DNA of 54,045 nucleotides from DATKRB01 sp035532415. GTDB lineage: Bacteria > Actinomycetota > Acidimicrobiia > Acidimicrobiales > RAAP-2. A program made the translations under genes and the position numbers. Shown one piece after another: positions 1-10,022 of the stretch. The notes beneath the pieces are model-generated. The model had not been told where the DNA came from. It did no database searches and saw only the letters and a program-made list of their open reading frames with translations. Positions within the stretch are counted from its first letter, which is position 1. Each line of letters starts with the position of its first letter. The stretch spans positions 1-54,045 of the forward strand of contig DATKRB010000065.1 of assembly GCA_035532415.1 (NCBI GenBank), read 5' to 3'.

Positions 1-208
1 CCCGGTTGTTCGCCGGGGCCACCCGCAGGGCCGTCGAGCTGCGCGACCGGGAGTGCACCCATCCCTACTGCGACCGCCCGGCGCCGGGGTGCGAGGTCGA
101 CCACATCGTGCCCTTCGGTGCCGGCGGCCCCACCACCCAGGCCAAGGCCGGCTGCTCTGCGGGTTCCACAACCGGCTGCGCAACCAGCGGCCGCCGCCCG
201 ACGGGTAG
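1..208 (+). pseudogene. C-terminal HNH endonuclease domain (13E12/DUF222 type), frameshifted
   Basis: The frame is open from the window edge and carries the HNH signature RDRECTHPYC...CEVDHIVPF typical of the C-terminus of actinobacterial DUF222/13E12 proteins. After the codons for TTQA the frame changes. Restoring one base after the AA at 144-145 gives N-G-R-L-L-C-G-F-H-N-R-L-R-N-Q-R-P-P-P-D-G and a TAG at 206-208, which is the ending expected for the family. Without the correction the frame runs on to 272 with unrelated sequence. The 5' part lies outside the window. Either the gene is a degraded member of this often repeated family, or there is a one-base sequence or assembly error. Confidence 0.75.
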
Positions 209-258
209 GTGCCGGTCCGACGGTCAAGGGGTGCCCGCGGGTCGGATGAGCGGCGGGT

Positions 259-1410
259 TCACGAGCTCCTGATACCCATGCTCCGGGCGATGGCGTTCCG
301 CTGGATCTGGCTGGTCCCTCCCGAGATGGTCGCCACGATCGACTCCCGCCAGCGGAAGCTCATCACGCTCTCGGTGGCGAAACCGTGGCCCGCCAGGACC
401 TGCATGCCCCACCTGGCCACGTTGACATAGGTCTCCGAGCCCTTCAACTTGGCCATGGCACCTTCGCGCGAGCACGGGAGCCCGTTGGCGAGCAGCCAGG
501 CCGCCCGGTAGGCGAGCAGCCGTGCCGAGTCGATCTCCACCTGCAGATCGGCCAGCTGGTGCGCGAGCGCCTGAAACGTCCCCACCGGCCGCCCGAACTG
601 CTCGCGGGCGAGCGAGTAGCCGACCGCGTCGTCGAGCGTCGCCTGCGAGACGCCCACGTACCCTCCGCTCATGATCGTGCGCTCGAGCTCTATCCCCGAC
701 AGCATGATCCGCCAACCGGCGTTGATCGGGCCGACCAGGTTCTCGGCGGGCACCGCCACGTCGTGCAGGTGGACCTCGTTCGTGCCGAGGACGTGGCGAG
801 CCAACGTGGCGGTCCGGCGGACCTCCACGCCGTCGGAGCGGGGATCGACCAGGAGCAGGGACAGCCCGTCGTGCTTCGGGGCGGTCGGGTCCGTCCGCAC
901 GTACATTGCGATGAGCACGCCGGGCAGCCCCGCCCCCGTGCACCACATCTTCTCCCCGTTCACCACGAAGTGGTCGCCCCGGAGAACCGCGCTCGTGCGC
1001 AGCGACGCCGTGTCGGAGCCGGCATCGGACTCGCTCATGGCGACGACGAAACGTTGGCGACCCGTGAGCATCCCCTCGCGGTGGCGCTCTTTCATCGCGT
1101 CGTCGCCCCACTTGTAGATGGTCAGTCCCGCGATGAACGTGCCGATGTAGCTCATCGCGATGTCGAGGCTGGCCCGCCCCAGCTCCTCGGCCAGGATGGT
1201 GAGCTCTATCGGCCCCCCGCCGCTCCCGCCCCACTCCTCGGGGAACGGCAGGCCGAACCAGCCCATCTCCCCCATGGCCTCGACGAGCTCGGCGGGATAG
1301 GTGCCGTCCTCGTCCCACTGCTTGGCCCTCTCGGGTGGGCAGTGCCGGGACACGAAAGACCTTGCAGTGTCTCGCAGCATCTCCTGCTCGTCGGTCAGGC
1401 CGAAATCCAC
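259..1410 (-). CDS. Acyl-CoA dehydrogenase (FadE-like)
   Basis: A 383-residue protein of normal acyl-CoA dehydrogenase length. The N-terminal helical domain starts MDFGLTDEQEMLRDTARSFV, the FAD/substrate loop reads AMSESDAGSDTASLRT, the middle domain has MWCTGAG, and the C-terminus has GGTSQIQRN. The residue before GTSQIQR, which is the catalytic Glu376 in MCAD, is Gly here, so the base would have to sit elsewhere (IVD-type helix G position) or on a partner subunit. The gene is divergent from the crotonase at 1520. It probably oxidises an acyl-CoA thioester with electrons going to ETF. The substrate is unknown. Confidence 0.9.
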   Translation of the reverse strand: MDFGLTDEQEMLRDTARSFVSRHCPPERAKQWDEDGTYPAELVEAMGEMGWFGLPFPEEWGGSGGGPIELTILAEELGRASLDIAMSYIGTFIAGLTIYKWGDDAMKERHREGMLTGRQRFVVAMSESDAGSDTASLRTSAVLRGDHFVVNGEKMWCTGAGLPGVLIAMYVRTDPTAPKHDGLSLLLVDPRSDGVEVRRTATLARHVLGTNEVHLHDVAVPAENLVGPINAGWRIMLSGIELERTIMSGGYVGVSQATLDDAVGYSLAREQFGRPVGTFQALAHQLADLQVEIDSARLLAYRAAWLLANGLPCSREGAMAKLKGSETYVNVARWGMQVLAGHGFATESVMSFRWRESIVATISGGTSQIQRNAIARSMGIRSS

Positions 1411-1507
1411 CGGTGCGCTCCTCGTCTCGCTTCACGGGCCCTGCGCGGCCCCCGGGGGAGCCGCCAACCCGCCCAGCCTGCCACGCGGCCCGCAGCGCCA
1501 TCACTGG

Positions 1508-1513
1508 TAGCTT
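1508..1513 (+). promoter_or_regulatory. -10 element TAGCTT, probable leaderless start
   Basis: TAGCTT fits TANNNT and is followed by exactly six bases and then the ATG at 1520. No Shine-Dalgarno sequence precedes this ATG. Actinobacteria often use leaderless mRNAs with this geometry. No clear -35 is visible. Confidence 0.45.
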
Positions 1514-1519
1514 CGGCCC

Positions 1520-2326
1520 ATGGCCGACGACTACTCCGCTTTCCCCAGCCTCCGATTCGACGGTCCGATCGACGGGGTGCTCGAGATCGTGCTCGACGCG
1601 CCCGGCATCAACGCGGTGAGCCCCGACGCGCACCGGGAGCTGGCCGATGTCTGGCTCGCCGTCGATCGTGACCCGCAGACGCGGGTGGCGCTCATCAGGG
1701 GAGAGGGGCGGGGGTTCTCCGCCGGGGGGAGCTTCGAGCTGCTCGAGATGCTCACGACGGACTATGCGGCACGGACTCGCGTCATGCGCGAGGCGCGCGA
1801 CCTCGTGTACAACGTGATCAATTGCTCAAAGCCCGTCGTGTCGGCGGTGCACGGGCCGGCGGTGGGGGCCGGGTTGGTGGCGGCGATGCTGGCCGACGTG
1901 TCGGTCGTGGGGAGGACGGCGCGCATCATCGACGGTCACACCAAGCTCGGCGTGGCGGCCGGCGACCATGCCGCCATCTGCTGGCCGCTGCTCTGCGGCA
2001 TGGCCAAGGCGAAGTACTACCTGCTCACCTGCGAGACGCTGACCGGGGAGGAGGCGGAGCGGATCGGCCTCGTCTCGCTGTGCGTCGACGACGGCGCCGT
2101 GCTCGACCGGGCCCGCGAGGTGGCGACGTCGCTGGCAGCGGGCGCGCAGAGCGCGCTGCGGTGGACCAAATGGTCCCTCAACAATTGGTACCGGATGATG
2201 GGGCCCACCTTTGACGCGTCCCTCGGGCTCGAGTTCTACGGGTTCGGGGGGCCCGACGCCGCGGAGGGGCTCTCGGCCATCACCGAGAAGCGGCCGGCCA
2301 CCTTCACCGGGCCGACGTCGGAGTAG
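1520..2326 (+). CDS. Enoyl-CoA hydratase/isomerase (crotonase) family protein
   Basis: A 268-residue crotonase-fold protein. The oxyanion-hole segments are RGFSAGGSFELL (around residues 70-80) and HGPAVGAGLV (around 112-121), and the LGVAAGDHAA stretch marks the active-site helix region. The usual first ECH Glu (GGCEL) is replaced in AVGAGLVAA, so simple hydration by the two-Glu mechanism is unlikely; isomerase, hydrolase or C-C lyase chemistry is possible. The start codon ATG has no Shine-Dalgarno sequence and sits six bases after a TANNNT box, which suggests leaderless translation. It converges with another crotonase (2346-3134) across a hairpin. Confidence 0.88.
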   Translation: MADDYSAFPSLRFDGPIDGVLEIVLDAPGINAVSPDAHRELADVWLAVDRDPQTRVALIRGEGRGFSAGGSFELLEMLTTDYAARTRVMREARDLVYNVINCSKPVVSAVHGPAVGAGLVAAMLADVSVVGRTARIIDGHTKLGVAAGDHAAICWPLLCGMAKAKYYLLTCETLTGEEAERIGLVSLCVDDGAVLDRAREVATSLAAGAQSALRWTKWSLNNWYRMMGPTFDASLGLEFYGFGGPDAAEGLSAITEKRPATFTGPTSE

Positions 2327-2329
2327 CCC

Positions 2330-2347
2330 GACCGCCCGGCGGCGGTC
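2330..2347. terminator. Hairpin between convergent crotonase genes
   Basis: GACCGCC (2330-2336) and GGCGGTC (2341-2347) form a perfect 7-bp stem with a CGGC loop between the two convergent stop codons. There is no U-tract, so a bidirectional terminator is inferred from position only. Confidence 0.45.
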
Positions 2348-3134
2348 AGCGCACCTTCGGGGTGGGCCGCACCACGGCCGTCCGGTCGACCAGGGTCTCT
2401 CCGATGGCGTTGCCGAGCTGCACGTAGCTCAGCCCGTTGTTGAGGGCCTGGCTCCGGCCCATGTCGAGCGAGTCCCAGATGGCGCGCACGGTCCCCTGGG
2501 TGGCCACCGTCGGCTTCGCCGCGATGATGGCCGCGATCTCGTGCGCCCGGCTCCACAGCGCCTCGCGGGGGACGATTTCGCTTACCAGCCCGATCTCGTG
2601 TGCCCGCGTCGCGCTCATGCGCTCGTCGAGCCCCATCAGCGCCCATCGGAGCGCCTCTCCCAGTGGGATCCTCCACCGGAGGCCGATCGGCTCGAGCGCC
2701 GAGGTCATGCCGTAGGTGACGTGGGGGTCGAAGAACTGCGCGTCCTCCGAGCAGATCACGATGTCCGACTCGTTGATCCAGTAAAACGCCCCCCCGCCCG
2801 CCATTCCGTGCACTGCGCAGACGACCGGCTTCCACACACGGTTCACCTTCGGCCCGAGCGACATCCCCGGGTCGCGTTGGCCGAACGGGAGGGTCGCGGT
2901 GGTGGCGGAGCGGGCGAGCGGGTCGGAGACGTCAAGACCGGCGGAGAAGGCGCGGTCCCCGGCTGCCCGGAGCACGGCGGTGTGGACGTCGTCGTTGCTG
3001 CGCACCTCCGCCCAGACGTCGACGAACTCGTCGAGCATGACCCGGTTGAAGGCGTTGAGCTTGTCCGGCCGGTTGAGCGTGATCGTGGCGACATGGTCGT
3101 CGTCGACCCCGTAGGTGATGGCCTCGTACCCCAT
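2346..3134 (-). CDS. Enoyl-CoA hydratase/isomerase family protein
   Basis: A 262-residue crotonase. It opens ITLNRPDKLNAFNRVML and has the first oxyanion loop RAFSAGLDVSDPL and the second HGMAGGGAFYW. The usual catalytic Glu sites are replaced (GGGAFYW and YGMTSALEP), so the reaction need not be hydration. It is the last gene of a leftward operon after the acyl-CoA ligase (gap 49 bp) and the acyl-CoA dehydrogenase, so it probably acts on the product of that dehydrogenase. ATG start. Confidence 0.88.
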   Translation of the reverse strand: MGYEAITYGVDDDHVATITLNRPDKLNAFNRVMLDEFVDVWAEVRSNDDVHTAVLRAAGDRAFSAGLDVSDPLARSATTATLPFGQRDPGMSLGPKVNRVWKPVVCAVHGMAGGGAFYWINESDIVICSEDAQFFDPHVTYGMTSALEPIGLRWRIPLGEALRWALMGLDERMSATRAHEIGLVSEIVPREALWSRAHEIAAIIAAKPTVATQGTVRAIWDSLDMGRSQALNNGLSYVQLGNAIGETLVDRTAVVRPTPKVR

Positions 3135-3183
3135 GGCGGGGGAGCCTACGTCCTCGGCCCAGGGCGGAGGACGAAGGATGGTC

Positions 3184-4617
3184 TCAGTCAGGCGGCACGA
3201 GCAGCCGGCGTAGCAGCTTCCCGGAGGGGTTCACGGGGAGCTCGGCCACGAACCACCACGCGGACGGCACCTTGTACGCGGCCAGCCGCTCCCGGGTGAA
3301 GCCCCGGAGCTCGTCGGGGCCCGGGGGGTCGCCCGGGTCCACGGGGACCACCCAGGCGTGGGCCACCTTGCCGAGGCGACGGTCCGGTACCCCGGCGACC
3401 GCCACCCGGCGGACCTTCGGATGGGTGGCGACGATCCGCTCCACCTCCACTGGGTACACGGTCTCCCCGCCCCGGTTGATGGCGTCGTTCTTGCGCCCGA
3501 CCACCGAGACGAATCCGCCTTCGTCGATGCTCCCGAGGTCACCGGTGCGGAGCCACCCGTCGGGATCGGGGGCGAAGTAGTGGGCGGCGCGGCTGGTGAT
3601 CTCTCCCACCCCCTCCCCGTCGGCCCCCTCGATCCGCAGCTCGGAGCGGGGGACCGCCCGCCCGACGGTGGCGAGGAGCTCCGGCCGGTGGGCGACCGCC
3701 TCGAGGTGGTCCTCGTGGGACAGGTTCGTGATGGGGGATCCCTCCGTCTGCCCGAGGCTCTGGTGCAGCCGGATCCGAGGGTGCTCGGACAGGAGGCGGC
3801 GGGTGGTATCGGGATGGAGGGGAGCCGACCCGTACTGCAGGAACCGCAGGGTCGGGAGGTCGAGGGTCCCGGCGGCGAGCAGGTCCTCGATGAACGGCGG
3901 CACCACCGTGGCGTGGGTCACCCCGAATTCCGCCAGCCCCGACCACTCGGACGGCGTGAACCGGGGAAAGGTGACCAGTGCCGCCCCGGCCCCGATGGCG
4001 ACCAGCACCAGGCCGACGCCCGCCTGGTGGTGGAACGCTGAGGCGGACGCGTACACGCTGCCGGGGCCGAGCTCGATGGGCGACCCGCTCTGCACGATCC
4101 TGAGGGCCAGGGGACCCTGACGCTGGGCGACCGCCTTGGGGACCCCGGTCGTCCCGGAGGTGTGCACGACGGCCACGATGTCGTCGGGCCCCTGGTCCAT
4201 GTCGAGGGCGCCGGCGACTGCGGGGAACGTCTCGGGCACCATGCCCACCCGGCACCCCGTGCGGGCCGCGGCCAGATCCGCGACCGCCCGGTTCCCCGCC
4301 GTGGTCAGGATCAGGGGGGCGTTCAGCCGATGGATGCAGGTGCACAGCTCGTCGACGGCAGAGCGGGGGCTGAGGGGCGCCAGGGGGCGGTCGGTGAGGG
4401 CCCCGGCCACCAGGAGGGCGTACGAGGCGGCCTGCGAGGGCACGAGTGCGGGGAGCGGGGCCCCGGGGGAGGCTCCCGCCCCGTCGAGCCACCGAGCGGC
4501 GCCGGCCGCCCGGGCGAGCAATTCGTCCACCGTCCACCGCTCGCCGCCGGGATTGATCACCGCGGCGTCGGGGCGCCCGGAGCGCTCTGCGATCATCTGG
4601 GACCACGTCGGAGCCAT
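3184..4617 (-). CDS. AMP-forming acyl-CoA synthetase
   Basis: A 477-residue member of the ANL (acyl-adenylate) superfamily, slightly short for the family. The P-loop-like A3 motif VVHTSGTTGVPKAVA is at about residues 150-164. The hinge region reads LRTGDLGSIDEGGFVSVVGRKNDAINRGGE, and the C-terminal catalytic Lys is in PSGKLLRR (about residue 468). It should activate a carboxylic acid to acyl-AMP and then acyl-CoA. It is the middle gene of a leftward operon (dehydrogenase, ligase, crotonase) with about 49-bp gaps on both sides, so it probably feeds its neighbours. Confidence 0.9.
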   Translation of the reverse strand: MAPTWSQMIAERSGRPDAAVINPGGERWTVDELLARAAGAARWLDGAGASPGAPLPALVPSQAASYALLVAGALTDRPLAPLSPRSAVDELCTCIHRLNAPLILTTAGNRAVADLAAARTGCRVGMVPETFPAVAGALDMDQGPDDIVAVVHTSGTTGVPKAVAQRQGPLALRIVQSGSPIELGPGSVYASASAFHHQAGVGLVLVAIGAGAALVTFPRFTPSEWSGLAEFGVTHATVVPPFIEDLLAAGTLDLPTLRFLQYGSAPLHPDTTRRLLSEHPRIRLHQSLGQTEGSPITNLSHEDHLEAVAHRPELLATVGRAVPRSELRIEGADGEGVGEITSRAAHYFAPDPDGWLRTGDLGSIDEGGFVSVVGRKNDAINRGGETVYPVEVERIVATHPKVRRVAVAGVPDRRLGKVAHAWVVPVDPGDPPGPDELRGFTRERLAAYKVPSAWWFVAELPVNPSGKLLRRLLVPPD

Positions 4618-4666
4618 GGGACCGCCGATGGTAGACGGCGACCCCTCGGCCTGCTGCCCGCCCGGG

Positions 4667-5893
4667 TCAGCGGGCTGTCGGGCCCGGCTCCTTGGGGAGC
4701 CCGAGGATGGCCTCGCCGAGGATGTTCCTCTGGATCTCGGAACTGCCGGCGTAAATGGTGCCGGCGACGGCGTTGAAGAGCGCGCCGACCCACGATGCCG
4801 AGGAGTTGGGAGCTCCGGGATCGTCGGCCCGGAAGGACCTGGCGGGGGGGCGACCGCTCAGCACCAGCGACTCGGCCCCCATGATCTCAACGGCCAAGCG
4901 GGTCGTGTCGCGGTGGTACTCGCTCCAGTAGAGCTTGATCGTCGAGGAGTCGGTGCCCGGTGCCTTGTCCTGCAGGAAGTCCGTGAGGATCCGGTACCCG
5001 AGGAACCGCATGATCTCCACCCGGGCGAATTGGGCCGCGAGCCTGTCCCGGATCACCGGGTCCCCGGTCCGGCCGCGCTCGCGCGCCAGGTCGACGAGAC
5101 GGTCGTACTCGGCCCGGAACGCGATGGGGTTGGTGGCGGACTCCTCGCCGCGTTCGAACCCCAGGAGCGCCATCGCCACCGGCCAACCGCCGTTGACCTG
5201 ACCGACCGCGAGATCGGACCGGGTGCGCGCCTCGTTGAAGAAGACCTCGTTGAAGTCGCTGTCGCCACCCATCTGGCGGATGGGCCGGATCTCGATGCCG
5301 GGCTGGTCGAGCGGGCACAACAGGAACGTGATCCCGCGATGCTTCGGCGCGTCGACGTCGGTCCGCGCCAGGAGGAAGATCCAATTGGCGAATTGCGCCC
5401 GGGTCGTCCAGATCTTCTGCCCGGTGATGACCCAGTCGTCCCCGTCGCGCTCGGCCCTGGTGGTGAGCGAGCCCAGATCGGACCCGGCGTCGGGCTCGGA
5501 GTACCCCTGGCACCAGACGTCCTCGCCCGAGAGGATCCGAGGCAGGAAGTGCCGACGCTGGGCCTCGGTCCCCAGGCGAAGCAGGACGTTGCCCACCATC
5601 TTGATCGAGAACGTGTCGCTGGTGGAGTACACGGGGACCCCCGCCCGGGTGAACTCCTCGGCCAGGACGACCTGCTCGAGCTTGGACAGCCCGGCGCCCC
5701 CGTACTCGCGGGGCCACGACAGACCCAGCAGCCCGTTCTCGTGGAGCACGCGCCGCCAGGACTGGGTGAACGTCTCCGCGTCGCCGGGATCGAGCGCGCC
5801 GACCCCCCGCCAGTCCTCGGGCAGATGGTCGTCGAGGAACGAACGGATCCTCTTCCGGAACGCCTCGGCTTCGGGTGGGTACCGGATGTCCAC
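4667..5893 (-). CDS. Acyl-CoA dehydrogenase (FadE-like)
   Basis: A protein of 408 residues from the GTG at 5893, reading VDIRYPPEAEAFRKRIRSFLDD. This start is preferred because GGGAG precedes it and family members begin here. An in-frame ATG at 5935 adds 14 residues without a ribosome site. Core motifs are YSEPDAGSDLGSL (FAD binding), KIWTTRAQFANW and, at the C-terminus, IYAGSSEIQRNILGEAILGLP. The residue preceding GSSEIQR is Ala, not the MCAD-type Glu. It is the first gene of the leftward dehydrogenase-ligase-crotonase operon. The sequence style matches dehydrogenases of actinobacterial sterol and cyclic-acid catabolism; the substrate is unknown. Confidence 0.9.
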   Translation of the reverse strand: MDIRYPPEAEAFRKRIRSFLDDHLPEDWRGVGALDPGDAETFTQSWRRVLHENGLLGLSWPREYGGAGLSKLEQVVLAEEFTRAGVPVYSTSDTFSIKMVGNVLLRLGTEAQRRHFLPRILSGEDVWCQGYSEPDAGSDLGSLTTRAERDGDDWVITGQKIWTTRAQFANWIFLLARTDVDAPKHRGITFLLCPLDQPGIEIRPIRQMGGDSDFNEVFFNEARTRSDLAVGQVNGGWPVAMALLGFERGEESATNPIAFRAEYDRLVDLARERGRTGDPVIRDRLAAQFARVEIMRFLGYRILTDFLQDKAPGTDSSTIKLYWSEYHRDTTRLAVEIMGAESLVLSGRPPARSFRADDPGAPNSSASWVGALFNAVAGTIYAGSSEIQRNILGEAILGLPKEPGPTAR

Positions 5894-5998
5894 GCTGCAG
5901 TTCGCTCCCGTGGGTCGGCGGTCGGCCCAAATCATTGCACGGGGGTCGGGCCGGCCGGCGCGCCCGGTCCCGCGCCCACCTCCGGGCACCGGTGGTCC

Positions 5999-6027
5999 TT
6001 GCAGGCATCGTGGCCGCCATTTAGTAT
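5999..6027 (+). promoter_or_regulatory. Sigma70-like promoter of the crotonase-TetR operon
   Basis: TTGCAG (5999-6004), a 17-bp spacer and TAGTAT (6022-6027) form a good housekeeping-type promoter. Transcription starting near 6034 gives a leader of about 100 nt that contains a 12-bp direct repeat and a hairpin over the ribosome site. Confidence 0.6.
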
Positions 6028-6055
6028 CGCCTCCGGTAGGGGCTCCGGAAGCGGC

Positions 6056-6085
6056 GGCCGCGGCGGGTAGGTGGGCCGCGGCGGG
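6056..6085. repeat. 12-bp direct repeat, 18-bp period, in the leader
   Basis: GGCCGCGGCGGG occurs at 6056-6067 and 6074-6085, separated by TAGGTG. It lies in the predicted 5' leader of the crotonase at 6134. This may be a regulator-binding tandem site or simply GC-rich slippage. Confidence 0.5.
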
Positions 6086-6113
6086 GCCGGGCCTGTCGAT
6101 GCCGATGGGTCCA

Positions 6114-6129
6114 CCTCCCGAGAAGGAGG
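6114..6129 (+). promoter_or_regulatory. Hairpin that pairs an anti-SD with the ribosome site
   Basis: CCTCC (6114-6118) can pair perfectly with GGAGG (6125-6129) across the six-base loop CGAGAA. GGAGG is the Shine-Dalgarno sequence of the GTG at 6134. An outer GGG/CCC pairing is possible. If it forms, the hairpin would limit ribosome access to the crotonase and, through overlap, the TetR gene. Confidence 0.35.
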
Positions 6130-6133
6130 ACCC

Positions 6134-6904
6134 GTGCCGAACCCGTTCGAGCCCGAGATCCTGATCGAAGAGCGCGGACCGATCCGGATCGTGACCCTCA
6201 ACCGGCCCGAGGCGAGGAACGCGGCGAACCAGGCGCTGCACCGCAAGGTGTCCCGGGTCTGGCGCTATCTCGACGACGACCCCGAGGTCCGTGCCGTCGT
6301 GCTGACAGGTGCGGGGAAGGCCTTCTGCGCGGGCGGCGACATGGAGCTGTTCCGCGCCCTGCACAGCGATCACGTGACGCGCCGGCGCATCATCGACGAG
6401 GCGGGCCGGGTGGCCCGGGAGATGGTGGCGTTCTCCCTCCCCATCGTGGCGGCGGTGAACGGCGCGGCCGTCGGGCTGGGGGCCAACCTGGCCGTCCTCT
6501 CGGACCTGGTCCTGATGGCCGAGTCGTCGTACCTCCAGGACCCCCACGTGGAGGTCGGGCTCACCGCTGCCGACGGGGGAGCCCCGATCTGGCCCCTCTA
6601 CATGAGCATCCTCCGGGTGAAGGAGTACCTGTTCACCGGCGCCCGGATCCCGGCGGACAAGGCCGTCGAGCTCGGCCTGGCCACCAGGGTCGTCCCCGAC
6701 GACAAGCTGTTCGACGAGGCTCTCGAGCTGGCCACCCGCCTCGCCGAGCAGCCTCCGCAGGCCCTGCAGACAACCAAGCGGGCGGTCAACATGCACCTGG
6801 CGCGGGCGATGGACGGGATCGTCGACTACGCGCTCGCCGCGGAGTTCCAGTCGTTCGACACGCCCGAGCACCAGGCCGTGGTGGAGAGGTTCCTCGGCCG
6901 GTGA
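6134..6904 (+). CDS. Enoyl-CoA hydratase/isomerase family protein
   Basis: A protein of 256 residues from the GTG at 6134, chosen because AAGGAGGA lies directly upstream; the frame is open for 21 more codons without a better site. Crotonase features are VTLNRPEARNAANQAL, the oxyanion loops GKAFCAGGDMELF and NGAAVGLGANLA, and VEVGLTAADGGAP. The first Glu position of classical hydratases is not conserved (GLGANLAVL), so the exact reaction is open. Its stop overlaps the start of the TetR regulator (GTGA), so the two are co-translated. Confidence 0.9.
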   Translation: MPNPFEPEILIEERGPIRIVTLNRPEARNAANQALHRKVSRVWRYLDDDPEVRAVVLTGAGKAFCAGGDMELFRALHSDHVTRRRIIDEAGRVAREMVAFSLPIVAAVNGAAVGLGANLAVLSDLVLMAESSYLQDPHVEVGLTAADGGAPIWPLYMSILRVKEYLFTGARIPADKAVELGLATRVVPDDKLFDEALELATRLAEQPPQALQTTKRAVNMHLARAMDGIVDYALAAEFQSFDTPEHQAVVERFLGR

Positions 6905-7620
6905 CCGTGAAGAGCGCGAGGAGGGACGGGACCGTCCGCCGGGCACGGGGGTCGATGAGCGCGGAGGAGATCCTCGCCGCGGCCAAGCGACTCGTCGAGC
7001 GCGACGGCATCCGCCTGCTCAGCATGCCCTCGCTGGCGAAGGAGCTGGGGTGCGGGGTCACCAGCATCTACTGGTACTTCCGGAGCAAGGAGGAGCTGCT
7101 CGAGGCCCTGACCAGCGACGTGTTCCGTGAGATGCACGAACGTCTGCCCCCGGTCGGCGACGGCCCGTGGGACGAGGAGCTGCTTGCCTACTTCCTCGCG
7201 TTCAGGGACCTCCTCGAGCAGTTCCCCGTCTACCGGGAGATCAACGCGTTCAGGGCTCATCTCCTCTTCCGTCACCCGAGCCGGGGCCTCCTGCACCGGC
7301 TCGAGGAGGGTCTGGCGCTGCTGGTCCGGGCGGGGCTCACCCCCGAGCAGGCGGCGGGGGTACTCACCGCGTGCTCCAACTACTCGCGCGGCTTCGTCGC
7401 ACTCCAGCACAGCCAGGACACCGCCGACTACGGCGGGCACGGCGAGGACTCGGTGGCGAGGACGGAGGGGTACCGCGTCCTCGGCTCGATCCACCCGACG
7501 GTGGAGGACCTCGTCCCGTTGAACGACGAGAGCTTCGTGCTCGGCCTCCGGCTCCTGATCGCCGGCATCCGCCAGACCTACCCGGTGGACATCACGAACG
7601 ATCGGCGGAGAGCACCGTGA
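6901..7620 (+). CDS. TetR-family transcriptional regulator
   Basis: A 239-residue protein. The N-terminal HTH spans about residues 22-65, ending in the diagnostic GVTSIYWYFRSKEELLEAL. The C-terminal ligand domain (about 80-230) is all-helical in appearance and unlike any named subgroup I can recognise. GTG start inside the crotonase stop (4-bp overlap); an ATG at 6955 is a second possibility. It likely represses its own operon and perhaps the divergent dehydrogenase operon at 5893. It converges with the thiolase gene, overlapping it by 29 bp. Confidence 0.9.
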   Translation: MTVKSARRDGTVRRARGSMSAEEILAAAKRLVERDGIRLLSMPSLAKELGCGVTSIYWYFRSKEELLEALTSDVFREMHERLPPVGDGPWDEELLAYFLAFRDLLEQFPVYREINAFRAHLLFRHPSRGLLHRLEEGLALLVRAGLTPEQAAGVLTACSNYSRGFVALQHSQDTADYGGHGEDSVARTEGYRVLGSIHPTVEDLVPLNDESFVLGLRLLIAGIRQTYPVDITNDRRRAP

Positions 7621-8748
7621 CGGCGGACACGGCGGTGGGGCCGCCGATGTTGTGGGCGAGCCCGACCCGGGCGCCGTCGACCTGATTGGACGCCTCGCCT
7701 CGGATCTGCTCGAACAGCTCCACGCACTGGGCCACCCCGGTCGCCCCCGGCGGGTGCCCCTTCGCCTTGAGCCCTCCCGACGGGTTCACCGGGATGCGGC
7801 CGCCGACCGTCGTGTCGTGCGCCTCCACCAGCTCATGGCCCCGGAACCGCTCGGCCAGCCCGAGGTCCTCGTAGGAGATCAGCTCCACACCGGTGAAGCA
7901 GTCGTGGACCTCCGCGACGTCGAGGTCCCGCGGCCCGAGGCCGCTCATGGCATAGGCGGCCTTCGCCGCCTTCGTGGTGGGTGGGAAGGTCGTCATGTCG
8001 GCCTTGTGCTGGTGCATCACCCGGTCGAGGCCCAGGCCGATCCCCCGCACCCACACGGGCCGGTGGGTGAAGCGGTCGACGACCTCCTCGCCCACCACCA
8101 ACAGCGCGGCGGCCCCGTCGGACTGGGGCGTGCAGTCGTAGAGCCCGAACGGCTCGACGACCATGGGGGCGCCGAGCACCTGCTCGACCGTGATCTCCTG
8201 GTGCAGGTGGGCCTTGGGGTTGGACATGGCGTGATGGTGGTTCTTCACGGCGATCATGGCCATGTGCTCCCGCGTGGCGGGTGCCTCGTGCAGGTAGCGG
8301 CGCACGTGCAGCGCGAAGTTGGCCGGGGCCACCAGGCCGAGGGGGTAATCCCACGCCATGTCCCGGGTCATGCCCATCCAGTCCCAGAACGTCGAGCGGG
8401 CCGACGTCTCCCGCACCTTGTCGGCCCCCACCACCAGGGCGACGTCCATCAGGCCCGACGCCACACCGAACACGGCGTTGCGCAGGGCGTCCTGACCGGT
8501 GGCGCACGCGTTCTCCACATGGGTCACGGGGATGTCGAGCAGGCCGCAGGAATCGGCGAGGATCCCGGCCGGGAAGCCGTCGGTCGTCGCCAGCTCGCCG
8601 AACCACGCCGCGTCGATATCGGCCCGGTCCAGGCCCTTGTCGACCGACTCCGCCATCTCGGAGACGGCCATCGGCAGCAGTTCTTTGATCCCGAGGTCGA
8701 AGTGCTCGGCGAAGGGCGTCATGCCCGCTCCGACGATCGCCACCCGTC

Positions 8749-8752
<4 letters not shown>
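7592..8752 (-). CDS. Thiolase / SCP2-type acetyl-CoA acyltransferase
   Basis: 386 residues from the ATG at 8752. It starts MRRVAIVGAGMTPFAE and has the nucleophilic Cys83 in VENACATGQDAL, a histidine in EVHDCFTG, NPSGGLKAKGHPPGATG and LAHNIGGP. All three thiolase active-site regions are therefore intact. It should cleave a 3-ketoacyl-CoA or make one. The start overlaps the stop of the KAS-DUF35 gene by ATGA, so the pair is translationally coupled. DUF35 proteins commonly partner such thiolases, and this one carries its DUF35 fused to a KAS-like domain. Confidence 0.92.
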
Positions 8753-9948
<1,196 letters not shown>

Positions 9949-10022
9949 GGGCCGGCCACCGCGGGCCCGGGGACGGTGGGGACCTTACCGGACGTCATAC
10001 CGAAAGATATCCGGTATCTGCC

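Noticed and set aside
4136..6070. Plus-strand frame of about 640 codons
   Set aside because: It is opposite the dehydrogenase and ligase genes, which are certain from motifs; no domain is seen in the plus frame.
6134..6904. Longer crotonase start at 6071
   Set aside because: The extra 21 residues are low-complexity Gly/Pro and have no ribosome site, while AAGGAGGA stands before the GTG at 6134.
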